Assembly (NCBI GenBank): GCA_964458085.1
Contig: CAYWFF010000002.1
Location: 5,715 to 69,714 of the forward strand
Reading direction: 5' to 3'
Source of the DNA: CAYWFF01 sp964458085
GTDB taxonomy: Bacteria; Patescibacteriota; Microgenomatia; UBA8517
DNA length: 64,000 nt
The notes beneath the pieces were generated by a model. That model was given only the letters and a program-made list of their open reading frames with translations. It was not told the origin of the DNA and made no database searches. Below are positions 9,132-15,997 of the stretch, in pieces (the stretch's first letter is position 1; each line of letters begins with the position of its first letter). The translations under genes and the position numbers were made by a program.

Positions 9132-9743
9132 TCATAAATTTTCCTTTAACATTCGAAGCTGTACGTATGATTCAAGTATGTAGTTGTCCTCAGGCGCATC
9201 CCGTGTGTTAAGTTCAAGATAGACCTTCATCATCTTGGTTTCGGAAAGTCTAATCGGTTGTGGAAGCGGATTGTTAACAGTGTCTGCTGGCCAGTCTCCA
9301 TTGTAATAGTAAAAAATTGAATCAGTTTCGTTACGGACATTTTCAGTAAGTAGTCTTACTTTTTCTGAAGCGCTGGGGTAAGTAGGCGGATAACCGACAG
9401 GGTCAATTACGCCTTTGACCAAACTAGATCCGGAAAGAGTATAGCGAACTCTCTCGCTTTCACCGTCATAGTCGATATCAGAATAAAAAATTATTTCCTG
9501 ATCGTGAGCCCTCTCCAAAGGATAAGCAGCATTTTCTCCGGCTCGAATGTTTCTAATCTCTCTAACTAAAGTTGAAATATTGCTATTTGCCTGATCAACA
9601 TTAATATAGTTTTGAACAGCTGTTAATTGGGTTTGGCTGAAAATATACTGTAAACCGACTAAAGCAAGACCAAGCATGCTTGTAAGCGCAGCTGCAATAA
9701 CTACTTCAATTAAAGTAAAACCTGACTGTTTTTTTTGTTTCAT
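9132..9743 (-). CDS. Prepilin-type N-methylation protein (PulJ/PilW-like minor pilin)
   Basis: 203 aa with a textbook class III signal: basic MKQKKQSG, then the cleavage site G|FTLIEVVIAAALTSMLG with Phe1 and Glu5, and a hydrophobic helix of about 20 residues. The following domain matches the general plan of PulJ/PilW minor pilins (VQNYINVDQANSNISTLVRE and a strand-rich C-terminal part). The start overlaps the stop of the upstream prepilin-like gene (ATGA), so it belongs to that operon. Confidence 0.8.
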   Translation of the reverse strand: MKQKKQSGFTLIEVVIAAALTSMLGLALVGLQYIFSQTQLTAVQNYINVDQANSNISTLVREIRNIRAGENAAYPLERAHDQEIIFYSDIDYDGESERVRYTLSGSSLVKGVIDPVGYPPTYPSASEKVRLLTENVRNETDSIFYYYNGDWPADTVNNPLPQPIRLSETKMMKVYLELNTRDAPEDNYILESYVQLRMLKENL

Positions 9744-11104
9744 GGATTTGGTGTTAAAAATATTTTCTCATGAGCTGCAGATGACGCTGTTATACTTCCG
9801 GAAAAATCCAAGTATCCAGAAATTGTCGCAGCTAGGGGATATTGCTGATTATTTAAATTATCATAGAATACCTGTCCAAAATCCGGATCTCCTGCAAGTC
9901 CTGAAAACTTTTGTAAACTTACCGATGGAGGAACTTGAAGTGTGGCTGAGACTGATGCTACCTGTAAATTATTAGTGTTGTCCACAAACGATATAAGTAA
10001 ACTGTTATCAGTTTTGGTAGTTAAAGCAAGACTTAACGTAATACTAGTATTAGGGAGTAAAGTCAGTGGCAGTAAGGGATTACTACCGGATACGGTAAGA
10101 TTAAGTGAAGTCGGGATTGTAATGTGATAGTTGTCCCACTCAACGCTTGATAGGTTCAGCGCACCTGACGTGTCTGTCGTAAGCGTTTCCTGAAATTTAT
10201 AGACAGGTTGAGCAGCATCGTCTGTTCCGATGGTTTTTTCACCGTGGATTTCCAAAGAAATATTTGGGTATGTCGAGAAACCTGCTTCCCTGTCATGAAC
10301 CGTAGAAAGGGTTATGGTGCTAACTCTGTCTATTGCGAAGCTTACTTCTGAAAGCTGTCCTTCCAGAATGGTTTGGTGGGGTTTGTTGGGATTAGGGATT
10401 TCCGTCGTTGAGTATGTTCTCTCGGAACTATAGCCGGCTTTTGTAACTGTAATTTCATAACAGGATACGCAAGCCGGGACTCCGGGTAATATGTACCTGC
10501 CGTTATCCGCAGTTTCAAACGTGAGGTCGATATTGGGTGTTACCGATGTTTGTACTACTTGTACTTGCGCTTGCGGTACAGGTTCGCCGTTTGCATCAAA
10601 TACCAGAATTGAAAGTGTTCCACCTCCGTCGTTTGTTTCTACGCCTTTGGGCGCAATGTCTGTCAGAAAAATTACCGGATTATTCCGTGAGGCTGCAAGT
10701 CCGCTCCATGAAACTTCTACCCGTACCCGTTTAAAATCAGTTGCTAAAAGATCATTCGGACTACCTCCTTGAGTGCCGTCAAAGGGATTATCAACATAAA
10801 CAATTGCAGTTTTTATCGTAAAGGACAATTTGTTCCGTTCTACATTCTCCTCCTGAGCTAAAGTTCCTGCGGGTACACCTCCTGAAGTCCCAACTTCATC
10901 ATATGGTAAATTTCTAATAAACTCTATCTTTTCTTGCGCTAAATGGCGGGCAGTGATTCGTGCGCGGTTAAAACTCACGAGTTCAAACGATGAAGTAATG
11001 AGGGTGAATACAGAGTGTGCCAAGATTGAAAAGATAGCCATGGCAATCAGAACTCCGATTACAGTTTGGCCATAAAAACAAGGAGAGGGCAGTTTCCTTT
11101 TCAT
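9740..11104 (-). CDS. Prepilin-like protein with carboxypeptidase-regulatory/CnaB-like domains
   Basis: 454 aa from the ATG at 11104; an in-frame start at 11170 would run into the divergent promoter and give a non-prepilin leader. The N-terminus KLPSPCFYGQTVIGVLIAMA resembles a prepilin helix but lacks the Phe1 and Glu5 residues. It is followed by an alpha-helical spine with LAQEKIEFIRNLPYDEV, as in PilV/PulI-like proteins. The middle contains a carboxypeptidase-regulatory-like (CnaB-type) fold: SILVFDANGEPVPQAQVQVV, then NGRYILPGVPA and YEITVTKAGYSS. A second beta-sandwich may follow. This would be an adhesive minor pilin; adhesion is inference. Confidence 0.72.
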   Translation of the reverse strand: MKRKLPSPCFYGQTVIGVLIAMAIFSILAHSVFTLITSSFELVSFNRARITARHLAQEKIEFIRNLPYDEVGTSGGVPAGTLAQEENVERNKLSFTIKTAIVYVDNPFDGTQGGSPNDLLATDFKRVRVEVSWSGLAASRNNPVIFLTDIAPKGVETNDGGGTLSILVFDANGEPVPQAQVQVVQTSVTPNIDLTFETADNGRYILPGVPACVSCYEITVTKAGYSSERTYSTTEIPNPNKPHQTILEGQLSEVSFAIDRVSTITLSTVHDREAGFSTYPNISLEIHGEKTIGTDDAAQPVYKFQETLTTDTSGALNLSSVEWDNYHITIPTSLNLTVSGSNPLLPLTLLPNTSITLSLALTTKTDNSLLISFVDNTNNLQVASVSATLQVPPSVSLQKFSGLAGDPDFGQVFYDNLNNQQYPLAATISGYLDFSGSITASSAAHEKIFLTPNP

Positions 11105-11109
11105 ATCAA

Positions 11110-11138
11110 TTGCTATTAAGTATAGCATTTGCCATAAT
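11110..11138 (+). promoter_or_regulatory. Promoter of the pilMN operon
   Basis: TTGCTA at 11110-11115, a 17-nt spacer and CATAAT at 11133-11138, in the 65-nt gap between the divergent prepilin block and pilMN. Predicted start is near 11145, giving a leader of about 24 nt before the ATG at 11169. Confidence 0.55.
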
Positions 11139-11168
11139 GAAGATGTGCTTAAAAAGCACTTTCCTGCC

Positions 11169-12578
11169 ATGTATAAAAAATCATTAGTATCGATTTATCT
11201 TTCAAAGCGGTTCCTGCATATACTTCAGCTTTCGGCAAAGAAAAATAAGGTTATTAAAAATGCCTCCATACCCATCCCTGAAGATATCTTTAGTAGAGGA
11301 GACATAGTTGATACTGAAACTTTTGGAGCCTTTTTGAAAGGTATATGGGAAAAATTGGACATAAAGGAAAAAACTGTAGGAATTGCTATTCCTGAAGCTT
11401 CCACTTTTACTAAATTGTTAAGCGTTCCTAAAGTTAGTGCAACGGAATTAGATGAAGCCGTTCGGTGGCAGGTTCAGGATGCATTTCCCGTAGAACAGGA
11501 AAAATTGATAGTTGATTGGAAACTTGTTTATAAAAAGGATACAGAATACTGCATTTTACTGGTTGCGGCATATAAAGACATTTTAAATTCAATTGTTATT
11601 TCTGCCGAAAAAGCAGGGCTGTATCCGGTACTTGTTTTAACACCCGCAGTTGCAATAGCCGAACTTGTAAATTCAGACAAGCCTGCAATTATAGTTGTCA
11701 GAAATAGTGAAAGTTTGGTCTGTTTGGTTGAGGGTGATAAATTGTATGCAAGTTCCATAATTACCGAAACCGATGAGGACGCAATTGTTCGTACTGCACT
11801 CCAAATTGTAAATCATTATAAAAAAGTAACTATTGAGGCTATTTTCCTGTCAGGCGCCGATGGTAATAATGATTTAGTAACAAAATTGACAGATGCATTG
11901 CATGCCCCGGTTAAAACAATTGATAAAAAAGTAAGCGGTTTAACCGCGGATCAGATGCAGGAGAATATAGTATCTTTGAGTCTGCAGTTCGCCCCTCTTG
12001 CTGAACCTTCGGACATTACAACTCTAAATCTTTTACCTTATCATTTGGTGCAAAAATACAATCACGCAAAGTCTCGGATCCAGTTGTGGAGCATAAGTTT
12101 AACCATGACTCTCTTCAGCTGGACAATGTTGTCTTTGGCTGCAGTTTCATTATTCTTTTTAAGTAACCAAACAGCAGACATCAAAAAACAGCATCAAAAT
12201 CAAGCCAGTGTAACAAGTGAACGGACGGCTTTAGATCAAAAAATCAGTGATATAAACACAGTCACTGCTCAAGTTTTGAAAGTGAAAGAAGTATCACATT
12301 TACCGGAAGAAGTACTAAACATTGTCTTCATTGCTAAACCTCCAGGAGTATTATTAAGCCGTTATGAAATGGATTTGGATAAAGGTACGGTTGCCGTCCG
12401 GGGTATAGCTTCCGATAGACAGTCACTAATTGATTTTAAACAAAATCTAGAGAAAAGTGAGGATATTGATAAGGTTGAAATACCGATATCAAGTTTTGAA
12501 ACAGAAATTGATGTTGAGTTCCAAGCTGCATTTAGCTATTTACCAATTACTACAAAAAGCAAAGTGACAAATAAATAA
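11169..12578 (+). CDS. Type IV pilus assembly protein, PilM-PilN fusion
   Basis: 469 aa. The first roughly 300 residues are PilM-like (actin/FtsA fold): FTKLLSVPKVSATELDEAVR and WQVQDAFPVEQEK, plus VGIAIPEA. The C-terminal part starts with LNLLPYHL, the short motif by which PilN binds PilM, then one membrane helix, a coiled coil and a small ferredoxin-like domain. The two are normally separate proteins in Proteobacteria, so this is a fusion. The ATG at 11169 fits the promoter; a GTG at 11145 is at the predicted transcript start. Role: cytoplasmic-to-inner-membrane alignment subcomplex of the pilus. Confidence 0.85.
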   Translation: MYKKSLVSIYLSKRFLHILQLSAKKNKVIKNASIPIPEDIFSRGDIVDTETFGAFLKGIWEKLDIKEKTVGIAIPEASTFTKLLSVPKVSATELDEAVRWQVQDAFPVEQEKLIVDWKLVYKKDTEYCILLVAAYKDILNSIVISAEKAGLYPVLVLTPAVAIAELVNSDKPAIIVVRNSESLVCLVEGDKLYASSIITETDEDAIVRTALQIVNHYKKVTIEAIFLSGADGNNDLVTKLTDALHAPVKTIDKKVSGLTADQMQENIVSLSLQFAPLAEPSDITTLNLLPYHLVQKYNHAKSRIQLWSISLTMTLFSWTMLSLAAVSLFFLSNQTADIKKQHQNQASVTSERTALDQKISDINTVTAQVLKVKEVSHLPEEVLNIVFIAKPPGVLLSRYEMDLDKGTVAVRGIASDRQSLIDFKQNLEKSEDIDKVEIPISSFETEIDVEFQAAFSYLPITTKSKVTNK

Positions 12579-12579
12579 T

Positions 12580-13344
12580 ATGCAAGTTATAAAAGCAAAA
12601 AGCTATTTAACAGAAATGAAGGAGCTGCCTACTGAGGAAGCAGAAAAAGTTGAACATAAAAAAGCTCCGGTGGTGCCGGCAGCACCCAAGCCAGAAGTTT
12701 CTGATAGAGTACATATTTCTCCGCCCGATGCCGAAAAACCGATTTCAACCAACAAAACACCGAATGAGGAAATTCAATTGGCTTCATCCCCCTTCGGTGC
12801 TAAAGACATAATTCTAGGCATAATAAACATCATCCTTATAAGTGCTACGCTTTTTATAGTATTTGTCAGTTTGCCGGCAAAGTCTTTAGAATACAATAAA
12901 TTAAAATTTGATATTCTTAAAAATGATGCCGGCGTAACCGCTCAAAAAAATGAATTGGAACCGCACACCGACAGGGCAGAAGATTTAGCTGGTTTGTTTT
13001 TGGACGAGAGCGGAGTTGTGGATTTTGTGAAAGCAGTAGAAGATATTAAAAAAGAAGAACCTGTTATAGTTAAACTTACCATTCCGAATCAAAAAGCAGT
13101 GAAAGATAAAACCGGGATGTACGGTATACCTGTTGCCATTGAAATGCGTGGGACCTGGCAGGAAATAGATAGAGCGCTACAAAAAATTAATACGCTCCCC
13201 TATCTTTTCAGGGCTGCGAAGTTTGACGTTGCGCCACCAAGAACAGTGACATCAACAGGAGAAACCATAGTTGTCAACCCCAACGTATTGGACGTGACAT
13301 ACGGAGGATTGTTATATGCAAAAGAAGAACTCGCCAAAAATTGA
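12580..13344 (+). CDS. PilO-like pilus alignment protein
   Basis: 254 aa. A long charged and proline-rich cytoplasmic N-terminus of about 75 residues precedes one membrane helix (ILGIINIILISATLFIVFV), a coiled-coil stretch and a C-terminal alpha/beta domain (IEMRGTWQEIDRALQKINTL), which matches the PilO plan. Sequence similarity alone is weak; position directly after PilM-PilN and the topology support the call. The following gene overlaps its 3' end by 29 nt. Confidence 0.7.
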   Translation: MQVIKAKSYLTEMKELPTEEAEKVEHKKAPVVPAAPKPEVSDRVHISPPDAEKPISTNKTPNEEIQLASSPFGAKDIILGIINIILISATLFIVFVSLPAKSLEYNKLKFDILKNDAGVTAQKNELEPHTDRAEDLAGLFLDESGVVDFVKAVEDIKKEEPVIVKLTIPNQKAVKDKTGMYGIPVAIEMRGTWQEIDRALQKINTLPYLFRAAKFDVAPPRTVTSTGETIVVNPNVLDVTYGGLLYAKEELAKN

Positions 13345-13555
13345 TAAGTTTTTTATGTTTTACGTTTCAGTACTGATTGTGCTTTCTGTTTTGCTGGTCA
13401 TTACCATTCAGCGTATTTTTACTTCATTTTTGTCTGCATATGAAGTGGACCAAGCTTCCCTGCAGGAGAAAGTAGTAATTGATGAAGCAAAACTTAACGA
13501 AGCTCATGGTTGGGTATACAATAAAAATGCAATACCGTTAACTCTATCCGAATGA
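13316..13555 (+). CDS. Small single-pass membrane protein of the pilus cluster
   Basis: 79 aa, unrecognised. One membrane helix (about residues 13-33, FMFYVSVLIVLSVLLVITIQ) is followed by a short extracytoplasmic amphipathic helix. It overlaps pilO-like by 29 nt and the pilin gene by 4 nt (ATGA), so it is translated with them. It may be an accessory subunit of the alignment complex; function is not known. Confidence 0.6.
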   Translation: MQKKNSPKIDKFFMFYVSVLIVLSVLLVITIQRIFTSFLSAYEVDQASLQEKVVIDEAKLNEAHGWVYNKNAIPLTLSE

Positions 13556-14025
13556 AAATTAATATAAAAGGCGGTTTTACTTTACTTGAATTACTCCTGG
13601 TAATTGCTATTATTGGTATTCTATCAACCACCATGGTGGTTCTTCTTAATCCGGCAACTCAGTTGGCTCGTGCAAGAGACAACAGGCGGGAAAGTGACCT
13701 TTACGCAATTCTTGCCGCAGTTTACCAGTACCAAGCGGAAAATTCGGGTGAGTTGCCTGATACTGATGGGGATCCGGATACAAGCAGTTTCCCTACCAGT
13801 CTTACCTGCATTGGTTCTGTCTCTCCCTGTTTTAATTTAGCGGGAGCCGGGGATGAAGATACCATAGTTCCTACCTATTTGGCCTCCATGCCGATGGACC
13901 CCCGGCCTGTAAATGAAGGTGAGGGAACGGCAGAAAATACAGGTTACTTAATATTTGTGGATGCCAATAACCGCCTAGTGGCATCAGCCTCTGGGGAAAC
14001 AAGAACCATTACTCAGACGAGATAA
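13552..14025 (+). CDS. Type IV pilin / pseudopilin (GspG-like major pilin)
   Basis: 157 aa with signal MKINIKGG, then FTLLELLLVIAIIGILSTT: cleavage after Gly, Phe at +1 and Glu at +5, followed by the conserved hydrophobic helix. The spine continues with ARARDNRRESDLYAILAAVY, as in GspG-type pilins. A cysteine pair (CIGSVSPC) could form a D-loop-like disulfide, and SMPMDPRP resembles the GspG-type end motif of short pilins. It is the best candidate for the major subunit of this pilus. No prepilin peptidase (PilD) is in the window. Confidence 0.88.
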   Translation: MKINIKGGFTLLELLLVIAIIGILSTTMVVLLNPATQLARARDNRRESDLYAILAAVYQYQAENSGELPDTDGDPDTSSFPTSLTCIGSVSPCFNLAGAGDEDTIVPTYLASMPMDPRPVNEGEGTAENTGYLIFVDANNRLVASASGETRTITQTR

Positions 14026-14050
14026 ATAATAATCTAAATAAGGATTAGAC

Positions 14051-14079
14051 TTGCTTCCAATTTTGATAAACCCTATAAT
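14051..14079 (+). promoter_or_regulatory. Promoter of the GNAT-histidine decarboxylase operon
   Basis: TTGCTT at 14051-14056, a 17-nt spacer and TATAAT at 14074-14079. The ATG at 14089 begins only 10 nt after the box, so the mRNA would be leaderless or nearly so. Confidence 0.75.
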
Positions 14080-14088
14080 ATAACATCA

Positions 14089-15069
14089 ATGACTGAACTT
14101 TTAGATTCAACTTTACAAGGACAGGACTTTAATTCAAAAGAAAAAATTAATGTCGCTTTTTATAATAAATCTCTTAGAGATAGAGCTGTCAATACTGCGT
14201 TACATATTGGATCAATTGGGCTTAAATTATATCGAAGAGGAGAGTCGCCTGTAGCTCAACCTAGCAATTTTTTGAATGTAAATTGGTCAAGTTTAGAAAA
14301 AGACCGAGAAACTTTAATTAATTTAGTACATTGTTATCAAAATGTTTTTGGTTCTGATGAGAAGGCTAGAGGTACAAATTCTCCTGTCTGGGGCGAGGGT
14401 GCATATTGCATAAACGAAGGGAGAGATAAATTAATACCACTACCACAGTATAAAGAACAATTAAGCAATGGTAATAATAAATGTACTGACTGTGGTTCAC
14501 CGCTTGCTCCTTGTTATCCTGATTCTGACGTTGAAGCTGCGATACATAGAGAACTTACTTCTAGTGAGTCTTCGTTTATTACCATAATGAAAGGTGATTC
14601 AAATACACCTGTGGCAGGTTTTTCTTGGGGGGCAGTTTGTCATAGTGCTGAGGAGTTGGGGGAAAGACTGATTGATACTAGATATCCTGACAATCCCAAA
14701 AGGGGAGTCCAGGTTGCCGATCCTTTAGTTGATAAGTTATTAAAAAATGGAGTAACAAAAGTGTTATTTTTTGATGAAATGGGAATAGTACGAGAATTCC
14801 GTGCGGGAATAGATCCTGTACGGTTTTTAGCAAGGGATGGTTTAGAAATGGCTCATGATAATGGAGTTCGAAAAGCAATGTTTTGGACATCCACCAAGTC
14901 TCCTATTTTCAGGATTACAACATCAATGGGATTCCGACCCGTAATGGATGCTGATGGACTAACATTTTTAATTAATGATAATATTGAACCATTATTAAAA
15001 ATTGTTCAGAATCGTACTGAAGCTGAAATATATTCACAAATGAGAAAAGGATCTAAAAATAATAAGTAG
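14089..15069 (+). CDS. GNAT-like acyltransferase with a cysteine cluster
   Basis: 326 aa. The C-terminal two thirds look like a GNAT fold: a central strand ITIMKGDSNTPVAGFSWGAV, then KVLFFDEMGIVREFRAG, a helix (VRFLARDGLEMAHDNGVRKA) and the end motif STSMGFRPV-type (ITTSMGFRPV), which in GNATs follows the acetyl-CoA pocket. A small knuckle, CTDCGSPLAPC, around residues 131-141 may bind zinc. It is transcribed with the downstream decarboxylase (1 nt apart). A plausible role is acylation of the amine product or of a substrate precursor, but this is inference. I do not recognise a specific subfamily. Confidence 0.6.
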   Translation: MTELLDSTLQGQDFNSKEKINVAFYNKSLRDRAVNTALHIGSIGLKLYRRGESPVAQPSNFLNVNWSSLEKDRETLINLVHCYQNVFGSDEKARGTNSPVWGEGAYCINEGRDKLIPLPQYKEQLSNGNNKCTDCGSPLAPCYPDSDVEAAIHRELTSSESSFITIMKGDSNTPVAGFSWGAVCHSAEELGERLIDTRYPDNPKRGVQVADPLVDKLLKNGVTKVLFFDEMGIVREFRAGIDPVRFLARDGLEMAHDNGVRKAMFWTSTKSPIFRITTSMGFRPVMDADGLTFLINDNIEPLLKIVQNRTEAEIYSQMRKGSKNNK

Positions 15070-15070
15070 C

Positions 15071-15958
15071 ATGCTAACCAGACTGTTTAACAACAAAACA
15101 ATAGCTTACAATCCAGAAAAGGTTGTTCATGGAGCAATATCTGCTTATGAAAACTATTGTGACGGGTTTGAAAGTCCTGGAGCGACTGGCAATAACTATC
15201 TGTTGGGAGTAGTGTTGGGGGCAGGTGTAGCAAAACTAGATTTGCGACATGATGGTTCGCAAATATTAGACGAAATTAATGCTTTTGATAGAGCTGAGGT
15301 GGCTGAAACAAATATTGGTCAGACTAATATGACAATTGTATCTTCTTTCTGTGGTCCTGCAGGTGCGATTTGGGGTTACGACTTAGTGAAAGCAGACAAC
15401 TTACGTTCCCCTCATGAGTTGGAAATAGATCCAGTAGAAAGTATCGAACGTTCTATTCCCGTTTATACTGCTAAACCTCTAATGGATGCAACTAAAGCAT
15501 TGTTTGGTACTGTTGATGAAAAACGATTTCCTCTATTGCCTGGTGCACATGTTCCATGTGCTGGAAAAAACTTTAAAGATGTTGGTCCCAGGAACATCTA
15601 TGCGGCAATTGCAATTGGAATAGCTGAAGATCGAACAAAAAATGCTAATTTGCTTATGGAAGACTTGGGATGGCTCCCATTAAGACAAGACGAAAAGTCA
15701 CATAGAAAATATAAAAAAATTGTTTTACAAAGTTTAGCAAAGAGTATAGTAGAAGTGGGAAAAAACCAGAATGTACAGTATAAGGAAATATTTACTGAAA
15801 TGGTTGATGTTCGTGTTACTGATGGTCATGTGGGTTGTGCTTTGGTGGCTGCTCCATATTTTACATTAGCGCAGAATGCTATTCCCCATAAGGATGTGAA
15901 AAAGTTAGTAAATATGTCCTTAGGGGAATGGAATAGCTTTTTTAGTACTACTAAATAA
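15071..15958 (+). CDS. hdcA: Pyruvoyl-dependent histidine decarboxylase family protein
   Basis: 295 aa, close to the 310 aa of the Lactobacillus 30a enzyme. By hand alignment with that protein as I remember it, conserved blocks are FDRAEVAETNIGQTNMT, SSFCG, PVYTAKPLMDATKALFGT, LLMEDLGW, LAKSIVEVG and VAAPYF. The Ser-Ser pair at residues 91-92 is where the proenzyme would cleave itself to make the pyruvoyl group from the second Ser. Glu197 matches the catalytic acid Glu197 of the Lactobacillus enzyme, and Asp73 matches Asp63; Phe72 replaces Tyr62. The enzyme would convert histidine to histamine and CO2 in the cytoplasm, though another amino acid substrate is possible. No histidine/histamine antiporter is adjacent. 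Confidence 0.85.
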   Translation: MLTRLFNNKTIAYNPEKVVHGAISAYENYCDGFESPGATGNNYLLGVVLGAGVAKLDLRHDGSQILDEINAFDRAEVAETNIGQTNMTIVSSFCGPAGAIWGYDLVKADNLRSPHELEIDPVESIERSIPVYTAKPLMDATKALFGTVDEKRFPLLPGAHVPCAGKNFKDVGPRNIYAAIAIGIAEDRTKNANLLMEDLGWLPLRQDEKSHRKYKKIVLQSLAKSIVEVGKNQNVQYKEIFTEMVDVRVTDGHVGCALVAAPYFTLAQNAIPHKDVKKLVNMSLGEWNSFFSTTK

Positions 15959-15962
15959 CTTC

Positions 15963-15991
15963 TTGGATAAAACGCAATTCTCTGAAATAAT
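15963..15991 (+). promoter_or_regulatory. Promoter of the membrane histidine kinase gene
   Basis: TTGGAT at 15963-15968, a 17-nt spacer and AATAAT at 15986-15991, with the ATG at 15998 six bases later. The layout predicts a leaderless mRNA. Confidence 0.55.
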
Positions 15992-15997
15992 AGAGTA

